DNA from: Devosia ginsengisoli
GTDB lineage: Bacteria > Pseudomonadota > Alphaproteobacteria > Rhizobiales > Devosiaceae
Assembly: GCF_024707105.1 (NCBI RefSeq)
Contig: NZ_JANQAJ010000006.1
Location: 248,001-312,000, forward strand
Direction of reading: 5' to 3'
Length of the DNA stretch: 64,000 bases
The notes under the pieces were generated by a model that saw nothing but the letters and a program-made list of their open reading frames with translations, was not told the DNA's origin and searched no databases. This document shows positions 50,837 through 61,812 of the stretch, piece after piece. Each line of letters begins with the position of its first letter. Within the stretch, counting starts at the first letter, position 1. Both the position numbers and the translations under genes were made by a program.

Positions 50837-51123
50837 ATCGAGTCCCTGGCGAAGTAGGCCGCGGCTTTTTTTAGGATATCGCGCTCCGCCTTGAGCTTGG
50901 CGACCTCGCGGCGCAGCTTCTCGATCTCGAGCTGCTCGGGCTTCATCTGCCCATGACCGGGGAAGGCCTGCTGCGGATCGGCCGACTGCTCGCGCACCCA
51001 TTTGCGCAACACGTTCACATGCAGGTCCAGATCACGGGCCGCCTGCGCGACCGCAACGCCCCGTTCCCTGACCAGCTTAACAGCCTCGAGCTTGAACTCC
51101 CGGCTGAACTTGCGTCTCTCCAT
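50833..51123 (-). CDS. IS3-family transposase OrfA (helix-turn-helix)
   Basis: A 96-residue protein: MERRKFSREFKLEAVKLVRE, then GVAVAQAARDLDLHVNVLRK with the helix-turn-helix and a leucine-zipper-like LEIEKLRREVAKLKAERDIL before KKAAAYFARDSI. It binds the IS ends. The codons for LKK contain A AAA AAA (50866-50872 on the minus strand), the slippery site for OrfAB production. Confidence 0.92.
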   Translation of the reverse strand: MERRKFSREFKLEAVKLVRERGVAVAQAARDLDLHVNVLRKWVREQSADPQQAFPGHGQMKPEQLEIEKLRREVAKLKAERDILKKAAAYFARDSI

Positions 51124-51183
51124 CAAAACTCTCCAGTTCCAAAAACACCTTAACTCGGTGTCCTCAAAACCGGCAGCAGCTCA

Positions 51184-51425
51184 AAATTCGCCCAATAGTC
51201 CATAGGGGCGCCCACAATGTTATTGGTTACACAAAGGTTAACGCTTTTCTAGCAACTAAAGCTCCGGTCCAATGCCTCTCCACTGTTATAAATTTTTTTG
51301 AGTTTAGCCTCGTCAAGCATAGCAATGACGCATATCGAGGGAACGTGCAGCCTCCCCGACCTTAGGCCCGCTATTGAATGCGAACGGCTTTGACCCAAGC
51401 ACTTACTACATCTGCCAGAGGACAC
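51184..51425. other. Low-GC gap between the IS element and the HNH gene
   Basis: No gene is seen in these 242 bp. Composition is AT-richer than the rest of the window. A short minus-strand frame starting MDYWANF touches the IS end and could be the other side of the interrupted gene. Confidence 0.4.
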
Positions 51426-52370
51426 ATGACCACAGCGGACCTAAACATTGCCATCATCGGCAACCAGCAACGCACCGCGCTGCAATGGTTCATGGATAAC
51501 GCAGGCCAAGTCCGGTCATGGCGCGACATCGAGCTGGAAGCTGATGAGGGCAATCGGCTCGCCACGCTCGCGAAGGGCATCTACAAGCCGGCCTATACCA
51601 AGTATGCGCTGAGCATTCGGCAAACGCTAACTAGCTCTTATGCCGACAAAGACGTGGTTACTCGACCGGACGGATCATGGCTTTATCCGTACTTCCAGGA
51701 GAACCCTGACCCAAACGCGCGCGATCAAGAAGCGACCAATCGCGGTTTGATGAACTGTCTGCGCGACGGTGTTCCGATTGGCGTGATGATCCAAACGAAA
51801 CCCAAGCCTGGCGTTGAGTACTTTGTTATGGGGCTTGGGCTCGTGGTTGACTGGAAGGACGGGTATTTCATCATTGAGCGGTACAGCGCCGCACCACGCC
51901 ATCCACTGGAGCGAAGTGCTGCGCGTGACCGGATATTCGCGGAGCTTGAAGCCCCACCAACGCCACTGCCTAATGTTGGTGCCCGCGAATGGGAAATTCG
52001 CCAGGTGCTGAAACGACGCGGACAAACGCGCTTCAGGATGTCGCTTATTCGGGCGTACGATGGCTGCTGCGCGATCACGGGCTGCAACGCCATCGACGCC
52101 CTAGAAGCTGCGCACATCGCGCCCTATAATGAGTCCATCAACAATAAGACCGATAACGGATTGCTGCTCCGGGCGGACCTGCATACACTTTTCGACCTCG
52201 GGCTTCTGGCTGTGAACCCCGAGGATTTTACGGTCATGCTTAGTCCGAAACTGGAAGGCTCGGTATACAACGAGCTTCTTGGTGTGAAGGTACGGCTTCC
52301 ACAAACCGGTGCTGATCGACCAAGTGCGCAGGCATTGAATGATCACGCGCGCTGGGCGGGACTAATCTAG
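51426..52370 (+). CDS. HNH endonuclease domain protein (putative restriction nuclease)
   Basis: A 314-residue protein. The C-terminal HNH domain is clear: CCAITGCNAIDALEAAHIAP, then NKTDNGLLLRADLHTLFDLG and LLAVNPEDFTV, as in the HNH_2 family found in solitary restriction enzymes. The N-terminal 200 residues (for example DNAGQVRSWRDIELEADEGN and VEYFVMGLGLVVDWKDGYFI) look like a DNA- or modification-recognition domain. ATG 51426 has AGAGG 6 nt upstream. There is no partner methylase. It is in a low-GC, probably acquired segment next to the IS element, and may be a standalone defence nuclease. Confidence 0.85.
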   Translation: MTTADLNIAIIGNQQRTALQWFMDNAGQVRSWRDIELEADEGNRLATLAKGIYKPAYTKYALSIRQTLTSSYADKDVVTRPDGSWLYPYFQENPDPNARDQEATNRGLMNCLRDGVPIGVMIQTKPKPGVEYFVMGLGLVVDWKDGYFIIERYSAAPRHPLERSAARDRIFAELEAPPTPLPNVGAREWEIRQVLKRRGQTRFRMSLIRAYDGCCAITGCNAIDALEAAHIAPYNESINNKTDNGLLLRADLHTLFDLGLLAVNPEDFTVMLSPKLEGSVYNELLGVKVRLPQTGADRPSAQALNDHARWAGLI

Positions 52371-52813
52371 GCAAGGCCCGCTATAGGGGCGAAGCAGTCA
52401 TGTCGGAAGCAATATGCGAACGACCGCAATCGGGGTCGTTGGGGCCTATCAGGAATGCGTCCCCTTTCAGCCGTTCAGGCCCCTGGATTTCTCCGAAAGC
52501 CACCGTCAGCTTAGGCCCGCCTGAACGTCAATATATCGGGGTTAAAGGGAACTGCAGCTTTTTCGGCGTCTCACCGCTCGCTAGCGGACGATCACGTTGT
52601 CCCTGACGCTCAACTGCAAGAAGCCATCCCAGTTCCGAAAGCTCCAAGACCTTTCTTCCTGGGCCGCTGCGAAGGTGTCGAATACCGAGGTGCTGAACCG
52701 AGGAATTTCACGAATTGCTGCTAGGCGCGTCGGTCTGCAAAAACATGGGCCACGCTATTACATGGCTACGGCATATGTGGTCTGAATTTCATTTTATAAA
52801 GCCTCTTGGTTCC
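52371..52813. other. Non-coding stretch between the HNH gene and the GH32 gene
   Basis: No frame here has a convincing protein. Short frames on both strands are broken and lack ribosome sites. It is probably debris of the acquired region between the HNH gene and the convergent sugar operon. Confidence 0.4.
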
Positions 52814-54174
52814 TCAAGCTCCTGCTTTGGTTTTGGCGGCCGGGGACAGGTCATGATCTATCTTTCGGGGCGTGACAGTCATCGGGGCGCTCACATCAAT
52901 TGGATAGAAAAGATTGGTAATCCAAACCAGGCCGTCGGCAGCATAAAGTTCGACCAGCCCACGATCCACGAAGAGCGTCAAGTCCAGGCTCCCGCTTTCC
53001 GGCCAAGCTAAGTCCACCAGATAGTCGTGCGCAAAGTGGTCGAGACTTTCGCACGGCGCGCGGCGGGTTCTGACAGTGCCTTGATCCATATGCGTACGCG
53101 AGAGGATGAAATGCGGATCGTTCTCTCCAAAGAGAGCAATCGCCATTTCTTCGCCGACTGCCAGATCGACCGAGAGATCGCTCAAATATGTGCCGGGGAA
53201 GGTCGATGCGGCGATCGCATTTCGCGCGGCAGCGGGAACTTGCGCTGCAACGCGCAGACCCTTCGATGTTTCGACCAAACGTAAAGCGCGCGGCAGCGAC
53301 ATTACCCCCGAAAGGCTTTCGTCGGGGCCTGCTTCGCATAAAGCCAGTTGCTGGCCCAAGCAAGAGCCATAGGGGTATTTGTTCCGCCCCGTTCGAAAAA
53401 GGTTTGGGCTGCATAATAATCGCGGCCATAGTCGAGCCAGAGTTCTGTTTCGGGTGTATTGGCATTGACGAAGTGTCTGCCGTCGAACTGACCGATGAAA
53501 TATTGTGTGCCTGATCCCGGCGCATATCCTCCAGGATTCAGGCCGACGATCAGCACCCAAGCCGTTTCGCCATCCGGTGCGGTGAGCGGCACCATATCGG
53601 GACACTCCCAAGGCCCCGAACTATGCCTGCCCTGTCCCTCTCCAAATTTCGACAGATGCGTCCAGTTCCTGAGATCGGTCGAGCCATAAAAGCCGATAGA
53701 TTGACCTTCGGTCACTAGCATTATCCAGCTGTGGCTGGCCCCGTGCCAGATCACCTTTGGATCGCGAAAGGCTCTCAAGCCAGGATTGGGAACCACAGGA
53801 TTGGCAGCATCGAGCGAAAAACGGGACAGGTTCTCCTCGACATGAACGAGGCACTGCACCTGATAATCCTCGCCTGCCTTGGTCCGACTATGGGCGGTGT
53901 AGAAGAGCTTGACCTCTGCGCTTTCGGTCTCGATCGCACTGCCCGAAAAGCAGGTTCCGAGTTCGGTGGGAAAAAGGGCAATGGGCTGTTCGGACCAATG
54001 GAGAAGATCGGTACTGATGGCATGACCCCAATGCATGGGGCCATGGGTGGTGCTGTCAGGGTCGTACTGAAAGAACAGGTGCCAAAGATCGCCGACCCGG
54101 ATCAAGCCGTTGGGATCGTTCATCCAGCCGGCTTTAGGTGAAAAATGTAGGTTGGGACGATATTTCTCGGTCAT
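52814..54174 (-). pseudogene. GH32 beta-fructofuranosidase, frameshifted
   Basis: From ATG 54174 the frame reads MTEKYRPNLHFSPKAGWMND, with the GH32 nucleophile Asp20 in WMNDPNG, then LRAFRDPKVIWHG (RDP motif) and GPWECPDMVPL (EC motif, acid/base Glu). It stops at KQAPTKAFRG. The homology goes on at once in another frame, MSLPRALRLVETSKGLRV, through the C-terminal beta-sandwich (residues to the stop at 52814). A G5 run (C5 at 53305-53309) should be G6 to restore FRGVMSLPR. The gene is 1361 nt, one short of a multiple of three; corrected, it gives about 453 residues. It would hydrolyse sucrose, raffinose or fructan oligomers. No signal peptide, so cytoplasmic. Confidence 0.88.
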
Positions 54175-54240
54175 GACGCGGCTTGTCTCTGGAACGGAAC
54201 GACAGGAGTCTTAGAGCCCCGGGTGGGCCGCCTTCCTACC

Positions 54241-55265
54241 TCATCGAACCGCAAGTGAGCTTTGCTGTATTTCTTCCGCAAAGTGACATCGGGCCCAATG
54301 CTTGGACGCAATTTCCCGCAACTGCGGAACTTCGCCCGAACAGCGATGTAGGCGGGCGCCTGCCGTCGCGAACGGACAGCGTGTATGGAAATGGCAGCCG
54401 GACGGCGGATTGATCGGTGAGGGGATAGTCCCTCGGGGCGGTTGCCTGCCGCGGCGCAATTTGGGATTGGGAACAGGTAAGGCCGATAGTAGTGCCAACG
54501 CATAGGGGTGGCGCGGGGCGGCATAGAAGCTTTGGGCGGACGCCAGTTCCACTATGCGCCCCAGATACATGACTGCGATACGGTCGGCGATGTACTGCAC
54601 CGCCGCCAAGTCGTGCGAAATGAAGATGTAGGAGAGGCCCCGCCCACGTTGCAGGTCCTTGAGCAGATTAAGAACCTGCCCGCGGATGGACACGTCCAGG
54701 GCGGATACCGGTTCGTCAAGAACGATCAGGTCGGGCTCGAGCGCCAGGGCCCGCGCGATGCCTATACGCTGCTTCTGCCCGCCCGAGAATGAATGCGGAA
54801 AGCGGTCGAGGGCATCCTCCCGAAGGCCCACTTCGGCCATGAGCCCGCGAATACGCGCCTCTATTTCAGCGGCGGGCACATGGCGGTGAATGGCGAAAGG
54901 CTCGCGCAGGATATCCCTTATGGTCATGCGCGGATTGAGCGACGCGCTGGGATCCTGGAATACCATTTGCAGCTTGCGCCGCATCTGCTTGAGGGCCTCG
55001 CCCTTGATCGTTGAAAAGTCGGACGCGGCTCCATCGATGGCGAGGACGACGCGGCCGGACGTCGGCTCATAGAGGCGCAGCAACGTTCGCCCCAATGTGG
55101 ATTTGCCGCAACCACTTTCGCCCACGACACCCAGGCTCTCACCGCGCTCCAGCGTGAACGACACGTCATCGACGGCCCGCAGGGTCTGTCCCTCATCGAG
55201 CAATTTCTTGCCAATAACGAAGCTCTTGGACAGGTGCTGCACATCGAGCAATGGCTGGGCGTTCG

Positions 55266-55269
<4 letters not shown>
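54241..55269 (-). CDS. Oligopeptide-type ABC transporter ATP-binding protein (DppF/OppF type)
   Basis: A 342-residue ATPase with Walker A GESGCGKST (about 50-58), QMVFQDPSASLNPRMTIRD at the Q-loop, signature FSGGQKQRIGIARAL, Walker B LIVLDEPVSALD, and the C-terminal SPINPPSGCHFHTRCPFA that is typical of DppF/OppF and carries Cys residues for a possible Fe-S site. Its ATG overlaps the stop of the DppD-type gene. It works with the other nucleotide-binding subunit and the permeases at 56312-58437. Confidence 0.95.
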
Positions 55270-56311
<1,042 letters not shown>

Positions 56312-56315
<4 letters not shown>

Positions 56316-57457
56316 AGCTCGCTTTGCGGGTCGGCGGCATCACGCATGCCATCGCCCAGGAAGTTGAAGGCCAGGATCGATACGATCACTGGAATGGCCG
56401 GGAACAGCAGCCATGGCGTATGGGCGATGCTGCGGATGTTCTGCGCTTCGTTGAGCATCACGCCCCAGCTGATCATGGGCGGCTTGACGCCAAGGCCCAA
56501 AAACCCCAGCGCCGTCTCGGCGATGATCATCGAGGGGATGGCCAGCGTCGCCACGACAATGATGTGGCTGAAACAGCCTGGCAGCAGGTGACGAAAGATC
56601 AGGCGGGCATGACTGGCCCCCATGACGCGGCCGGCAAGGACATATTCTTCCTCACGCAAGGCCAGCACCTTGCCACGCACTTCCCTGGCAAGCGTTCCCC
56701 AGGCGACCAGCGCGAGAATGGCGGTAATGCCGATATAGACCGCGGTCGGCGACCAGTCCGGCGGCACTGCCGCCGCCAGGGTCATCCAGAGCGGTAGAGT
56801 TGGAAAGGCCATCAGCACTTCGGTTGCGCGCATTACGACATTGTCAGTCACCCCGCCGAAATAACCGGCCACTGTGCCGAGCACGGCGCCCAGAATCAGG
56901 GAGATCGAGACGCCGATAAGCCCCATCGACAGGGACAGCCGCCCACCATGGATCATCCGTGAGAGTACGTCGCGCCCGATACGGTCCGTGCCCAGCAAGT
57001 TGACATGTCCCTTGCCATCCGCAGACCCGAACAGGTGAATGTCGGCCGGGATAAAACCGAAAAGCTTGTAGGCATCGCCACGGACGAAAAAGCCGATAGG
57101 ATAGTGCACGCTGCGATCCTCGGCAAAGGTGCGCTGCATGGTCTTGGGATCGATCTTGCGCGCGACCCCGTAGACGAATGGCTGGATGCTGAGCTGCCCC
57201 TCGTCGTCAACGAACCGCACCACTTGCGGCGGCCCACCGAAATATTGGGCGTTTTTCGATTCCGGATCGTAGGGCGCAAAGAATTCCGGCAGGATGAGGC
57301 AGATCAGGTAGAGCACGAGCACCACGACGGCACCCGCCACACCCACCCGGCTGCGCATGAAGCGCCGGCGTGTCTGCGACCAGTAGGTGCCATCTGCATT
57401 GCGCCGGGCAGGCGCCTTGACCTGGGGGACATCCCCCTCCGATTGAGCAACACTCAT
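56312..57457 (-). CDS. Oligopeptide-type ABC transporter permease (DppC/OppC type, long form)
   Basis: A 381-residue permease. After the first helix (about 38-58) comes an insertion of about 90 residues containing GGPPQVVRFVDDEGQLSIQP and VHYPIGFFVRGDAYKLFGFI before the conserved LLGTDRIGRDVLSRMIHGG at about 156. This particular insertion is shared by a subgroup of OppC proteins linked to sugar-type oligopeptide transporters in rhizobia (from memory). The EAA loop is around GRVMGASHARLIFRHLLPG. It pairs with the DppB-type permease. Confidence 0.93.
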
Positions 57458-58437
57458 GAGAGCTTAATCCTTGGGTCGGCAAGCGCCAGACCGATGTCGG
57501 CCAGGAGGTTTCCCAGCATGAGAAAGAGGCTCATGAACATCAGAATGGCCCCCGCGAGATACATGTCCTGAACCTGCAGCGCGCGCAGGAACAGCGGGCC
57601 GATTGTCGGCAGGTTCAACACCACGGACGTGATCACCTCTCCTGCGATGATCGCTGGAAACATCGTGCCTGCCACGCTGATCAGCGGATTGATGGCAACG
57701 CGGAGGGCGTGCTTGTAGACGACCTTGCCTTCCGGCAGGCCCTTGGCCCGGGCCGTGGTGACATATTGCTGGCGCAGCACATCGAGCAGGTTGCCGCGCA
57801 TCAGCCGCATTAGTCCGGCGGTCCCCGCCGTGCCGATCACCACCACCGGTACCCATAGGTGCTTGAGCAGGTCGACGAATTTAGCCGGCGACCAGGCAGC
57901 ATCAAGATATTCCGGCGAAAACAGCCCACCCACCGACCAGCCGAAGACGACGACCGACAGGTACATCAACAACAGCGCGAGGAGGAAATTGGGCAGCGCC
58001 AAGCCCAGGAAGGCGACGAACGAAAGCAGGTTGTCGCCCAGCCGATACTGGTGTGTGGCGGCGAAAATCCCGGCAGGAATTGCCACCAGCCAGGCAAAGA
58101 GCATGGTGCTCAGCGACAGCAGAACCGAAAAGCCCATCCGCTCCCAGATCAGCGTCCCCACCTCGCGCTCATACTCGAACGAGCGGCCGAAATCGCCGGT
58201 CACAAAGTGCGAAATCCAGATCCAGTATTGCTGCCAGATCGGTAAATCCAGGCCAAACCGCTCGCGATACTGGCCAAGGATGAATTGCGCGCCGCTGTCG
58301 CCACGAGCCTCCAGTTCGGCAATCTTGATGGTGAGATAATCTCCCGGTGGCAGGTTGATGAGCACGAAGCTCACCACCGAGATCAGAAAGAGGAGCGGCG
58401 CCATCTGAACGACACGCCTGAAGATGAAGGACAGCAT
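57454..58437 (-). CDS. Oligopeptide-type ABC transporter permease (DppB/OppB type)
   Basis: A 327-residue permease: MLSFIFRRVVQMAPLLFLIS opening, then SFVLINLPPGDYLTIKIAEL, the FGLDLPIWQQYWIWISHFVT segment, and the EAA loop in TTARAKGLPEGKVVYKHALR. The segment with NLPPGDY is seen in the sugar/oligogalacturonide-type subgroup. It follows the GH32-like glycosidase gene by 18 bp and overlaps the DppC-type gene. Confidence 0.94.
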   Translation of the reverse strand: MLSFIFRRVVQMAPLLFLISVVSFVLINLPPGDYLTIKIAELEARGDSGAQFILGQYRERFGLDLPIWQQYWIWISHFVTGDFGRSFEYEREVGTLIWERMGFSVLLSLSTMLFAWLVAIPAGIFAATHQYRLGDNLLSFVAFLGLALPNFLLALLLMYLSVVVFGWSVGGLFSPEYLDAAWSPAKFVDLLKHLWVPVVVIGTAGTAGLMRLMRGNLLDVLRQQYVTTARAKGLPEGKVVYKHALRVAINPLISVAGTMFPAIIAGEVITSVVLNLPTIGPLFLRALQVQDMYLAGAILMFMSLFLMLGNLLADIGLALADPRIKLS

Positions 58438-58455
58438 GGCTCCGCTCCCTTTGCG

Positions 58456-59910
58456 TCAGACCAGCGGATCGAACACGGCAAGTTCGGAAAATACCGCTTC
58501 GCCGTCTTCCACCCAGAGCCCCAGATTGTCGCCGCGATAGTCGTGGAAGCGCGCGATCAGCGAGCTTCCCGGGCCGGCAAAGGCGTCGATGACCGAACCG
58601 CTACAGGTCACCACCAAATCCACAGGCCCGGACGCCGGCGGCAACCATGGCTGCGAGGCGACGTTGCGCGGCTCACCCAGATGGTCGATCGAAGCAATGC
58701 TCATGATGCGCCGCTCCACGTCGAACCGCAGCGCATAGCCGGTCGCCCCGACGGCGTCGCTGCGCAGGATCAGGCCGAAAGCCCGCGTTCCCACCTGCGG
58801 CGTGATGGTCAGGCGCGTCTGGGCGTCGGCCGGCACATCGCGGGCGAAGGCGAGGGCAAAACCATAGGGGCTGCGGATTGTCACCTTGCCGTCGCCGATC
58901 TCGGCCTCACCGGTCGGAGCAACCAGTTTGGGCGCAGCGATCTGCCTGGTCGAGCGATGCTCCTCGGGCAGCACCGTATAGAGCGTGCCATCGGGATTTT
59001 GCTTCAGCTCGCGGCAGGCAAGGCTGCCGCCCCATTCATACCGGCCATCGTCAGTGGTCGGCGCCTTGGTCGCCAACCAGGCGAACAGCAAGCGCCGCTT
59101 CTCGTCGCCGCTGGTCTTGGCCGCATAGAACCAGGTATCGTCTAGCGTCGGCACGGGCGGCGCCATCCACGGCCCGTTGGGCGTCCGGGAATAGCGATAA
59201 TTGGTGCGCTTGTCCGAATAGAACATGTACCACCAGTCGCCAAACTGGAACACGTCGGGGCATTCGTGCTGATGCCGCGTGCGCGAGGTCCAAAAGGGCC
59301 CGCGATGCTCCCAGGTCTCGAGGTCCCTGGAGGCCAGAAGGGCCAGGCATCCCTTGCGCGTGCGCACTTCATTGGGGAAATCGGCGGTAATCAGCATCCA
59401 GAACTCGCCTGCCTCCTCATTGCGGAAAACAAAGGGGTCGCGGAAGTTTTCCAGCCCATAGATGCTCGGATCGGGAACTGCGATCGGATTGGCCGGGTCC
59501 TTGGTCCAGGTTACCAGATCGTCGCTGAAGGCCTGGCAGATGACCTCGCGCTTCTTGCCCTCGCGGGTGAAGTGACGGCCGGTATAGTAGAGGTAGAAGC
59601 GGCCGGCATGCTCGAAGATCGCTCCGGTGGCGCATGAGCCTGAGTCCGGGGCTTCCTCCTCGCTGGGCGCGATGGCATCGGGCAGCCGGGTCCAGTTGAC
59701 TAGATCCTTGGAGACGAGATGCCCCCAAGGCGTGCGCCGCGCCCCCGGCGGCATATGGTTGTAAAAGGCCTCACCGTAGCTGAGGAAGAAGATGTGATGC
59801 TCCCCATTCCAGTAGAATGGGATCACATCGCCGATGCGACGGCCTTCAGGCTGATAGTACCGACCGACGACGGGAAGGTCGGTCGGGTTGACGTTGTGAA
59901 CGACTGACAA
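58456..59910 (-). CDS. GH32-clan glycoside hydrolase (five-bladed propeller, GH32/GH43-like)
   Basis: A 484-residue protein. The N-terminal propeller has the three acidic positions of clan GH-J: Asp28 in IGDVIPFYWNGEHHIFFL, Asp in LENFRDPFVFRN and Glu in HQHECPDVFQFGDW. The first motif lacks the usual WMNDPNG, so it is a divergent member. A C-terminal beta-sandwich starts about residue 330 (LVAPTGEAEIGDGKVTIRSP). No signal peptide. The start is a TTG at 59910 with GGAG 9 nt upstream, which overlaps the end of the binding-protein gene. It probably processes imported fructosides or similar oligosaccharides. Confidence 0.85.
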   Translation of the reverse strand: MSVVHNVNPTDLPVVGRYYQPEGRRIGDVIPFYWNGEHHIFFLSYGEAFYNHMPPGARRTPWGHLVSKDLVNWTRLPDAIAPSEEEAPDSGSCATGAIFEHAGRFYLYYTGRHFTREGKKREVICQAFSDDLVTWTKDPANPIAVPDPSIYGLENFRDPFVFRNEEAGEFWMLITADFPNEVRTRKGCLALLASRDLETWEHRGPFWTSRTRHQHECPDVFQFGDWWYMFYSDKRTNYRYSRTPNGPWMAPPVPTLDDTWFYAAKTSGDEKRRLLFAWLATKAPTTDDGRYEWGGSLACRELKQNPDGTLYTVLPEEHRSTRQIAAPKLVAPTGEAEIGDGKVTIRSPYGFALAFARDVPADAQTRLTITPQVGTRAFGLILRSDAVGATGYALRFDVERRIMSIASIDHLGEPRNVASQPWLPPASGPVDLVVTCSGSVIDAFAGPGSSLIARFHDYRGDNLGLWVEDGEAVFSELAVFDPLV

Positions 59911-59916
59911 AAGTAT

Positions 59917-61812
59917 TTACTCCGCGTAGAAATATTGCGTCGGGTCGGTCGTGCCGATACCGCCGACTGCGGAAGGAACGATCACCGCATAGTTCGGGAT
60001 GTTCTTCAGCCTGGCATTGGCGATGGATGGCATGGGCACGTCGCCGGTAATGCCAATGAAGAACGGGCCTTCATCGATATGGGTGCGGATGGCCTTTTCG
60101 ATGATGGCTTCGCGCTCTTCCTGCGAAGGAATGGCCAGGCCCTCGACATAGAGATCGTGCAGCACAGTGGCAGGACCACTGGGTTCTTCCCCCGAGGCGC
60201 CGCCGGTCCGATACCATTCCGAATAGGTGGGGAAGGCACGCGATGCGGCGCCGGTGATGAAGACCCAGTCGGGGAAGGTCCACAGGTCCATCTCGCCGAC
60301 ACGCGCGGTCATCAGCATGGCTTTGCCATTGCGCGCCATTTCATCGAATTCGGCCTGTGTCGGCTGGTTGATCAGCAGGTCGATGCCCACTGCGCGCCAA
60401 TCCTCCTGCAACAGAGCCGAGGTTTCCTGATTGACCTGCAGCACGCCCCAGTCGCTGATATCGATGCGCAATTGAATGGGATTGCCGTCTGCGTCGAGCC
60501 GGATGCCCTGGTCATTGCGCTCGGTCAGCCCGATTTCGTCGAGCAGCTGGATGGCCTTGTCCGGATCGTATTGCGCATAGGCGTTTTCCCACTCATCGAG
60601 AAGCGCCTGGCCCTCTTCGGAAGTGAAGTGCCAGGACTCCTTTGAAATCGTGCCCTGCTGCGGCACGCCCAGGCCGAACCACACCGCTTCGTTGATGACG
60701 TCGCGGTTGACGGCATAAGACAGCGCCTGGCGGAACGTCTTGTTCTGCAGCAGCGTGCGGATGGTATCGCCGCCGGTGTATGTCTGGTTGACGATTACGG
60801 CCGGCCAGCCGCCCGCGCCGGAACGCCAGCCATCGAGCCAGCGATAGCCGCCCCGCTCCTGGTTCTCGATAAGCAGTGGCAGATTGCGCGGCGATGGCAT
60901 GGTGCGCGCCTGCAAGTCGATTTCACCACTGATCACCTTGAGCAGTTGCACCTCGGGATCGGCGATTTCCCAGCTGACGATCGTATCGATATAGGGGAGC
61001 TGATTCCCCGCCGTGTCGGTTTTCCAGTAGTAGGGATTGCGCGACATCACCACGCGGACGCCCGGCTCATAGGCGGTCACATACCAACCGAAAACGGTGG
61101 GGAAATCAGGCGTGGTCCACCAATTGATATGGTCGGTCAGCGCATCGTACCCGATAATTTCGGCATTATATTTGGGGTGAAACTGGCTCAGATAGTGCTT
61201 GGGAGTCATCAACTCCTCGAAGCCCCAATAGCCCGATGCCAGCAGATAGGGGAAATTCCAGTTCGGTTCATCGAACTTGATGGTGAAATTATAGTCGTCG
61301 TTGACGACGAGTTCCGCGGTAAATTCGGTGCCGGAAAATCCCCAATAGGGCAGCGGCGTCTCACCGAATTCCGGATTGCCGGCAATATCGTTCCAGTAAA
61401 AGTCGATATCCTCGGTGGTGAAGGGAACGCCGTCCGACCACTTCAGGCCCCGCCGCATCTGGAACGTCACCTCGGTGCCGTCCTCGTTGAAACTCCAGCC
61501 CTTGAACAGGCCCGGGATATATTTTGAGAAATCACGGCTCCAGCGCACGGGCGGATCGTTCACGATCACCTTGAGTTCGTCCATGGTCTGGTTGGCGTGC
61601 ATCACGCGCAAGGTGCCGCCATAGACGCCGACCTCTTCGACCGGATCGAGCACCATGATGTCATCCGGTTCGGGGAGGCGCTCGCCAAGCGCCGGCAGCG
61701 CCCCTTGGCTGACCTGCGCTTCAAGCTCCGGCGCCTCCCCTGCCATCGCTGGCGTTGCAAATGCCAAAACACCCACCACTGCGAACGCAGCCAGGCTTGA
61801 TATCCATGTCAT
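59917..61812 (-). CDS. ABC transporter substrate-binding protein, oligopeptide family 5 (sugar-oligomer type)
   Basis: A 631-residue secreted protein, longer than peptide-binding DppA, like the AgpA-type alpha-galactoside-binding proteins. The signal peptide is MTWISSLAAFAVVGVLAFAT to AMAGE. The mature part has EEVGVYGGTLRVMHANQTMD, MRRGLKWSDGVPFTTEDIDF and the family motif KTFRQALSYAVNRDVINEAV. ATG 61812 follows a strong AAGGAGGAGGAG; its ATG overlaps the LacI stop. It feeds the DppBC-type permeases encoded further on. With GH32 enzymes around it, sucrose-, raffinose- or fructan-type oligosaccharides are the likely ligand. Confidence 0.92.
   Translation of the reverse strand: MTWISSLAAFAVVGVLAFATPAMAGEAPELEAQVSQGALPALGERLPEPDDIMVLDPVEEVGVYGGTLRVMHANQTMDELKVIVNDPPVRWSRDFSKYIPGLFKGWSFNEDGTEVTFQMRRGLKWSDGVPFTTEDIDFYWNDIAGNPEFGETPLPYWGFSGTEFTAELVVNDDYNFTIKFDEPNWNFPYLLASGYWGFEELMTPKHYLSQFHPKYNAEIIGYDALTDHINWWTTPDFPTVFGWYVTAYEPGVRVVMSRNPYYWKTDTAGNQLPYIDTIVSWEIADPEVQLLKVISGEIDLQARTMPSPRNLPLLIENQERGGYRWLDGWRSGAGGWPAVIVNQTYTGGDTIRTLLQNKTFRQALSYAVNRDVINEAVWFGLGVPQQGTISKESWHFTSEEGQALLDEWENAYAQYDPDKAIQLLDEIGLTERNDQGIRLDADGNPIQLRIDISDWGVLQVNQETSALLQEDWRAVGIDLLINQPTQAEFDEMARNGKAMLMTARVGEMDLWTFPDWVFITGAASRAFPTYSEWYRTGGASGEEPSGPATVLHDLYVEGLAIPSQEEREAIIEKAIRTHIDEGPFFIGITGDVPMPSIANARLKNIPNYAVIVPSAVGGIGTTDPTQYFYAE

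Larger units (their letters stand above)
49946..51183 (-). mobile_element. IS3-family insertion sequence (about 1.24 kb)
   Basis: The ends are imperfect inverted repeats: TGAGCTGCTGCCGGTT is identical on both sides, followed by further matches (GGACAC) for about 26 bp (49946-49971 and 51158-51183). Inside are the overlapping orfA and orfB of an IS3-type transposase. I see no direct target duplication outside the repeats (left flank GGGGTC, right flank AAATTC), which suggests rearrangement after insertion. The element is intact. Confidence 0.88.

Noticed and set aside
49946..51183. Target-site duplication for the IS element
   Set aside because: Flanks were compared for different end positions, but no direct 2-5 bp repeat was found.
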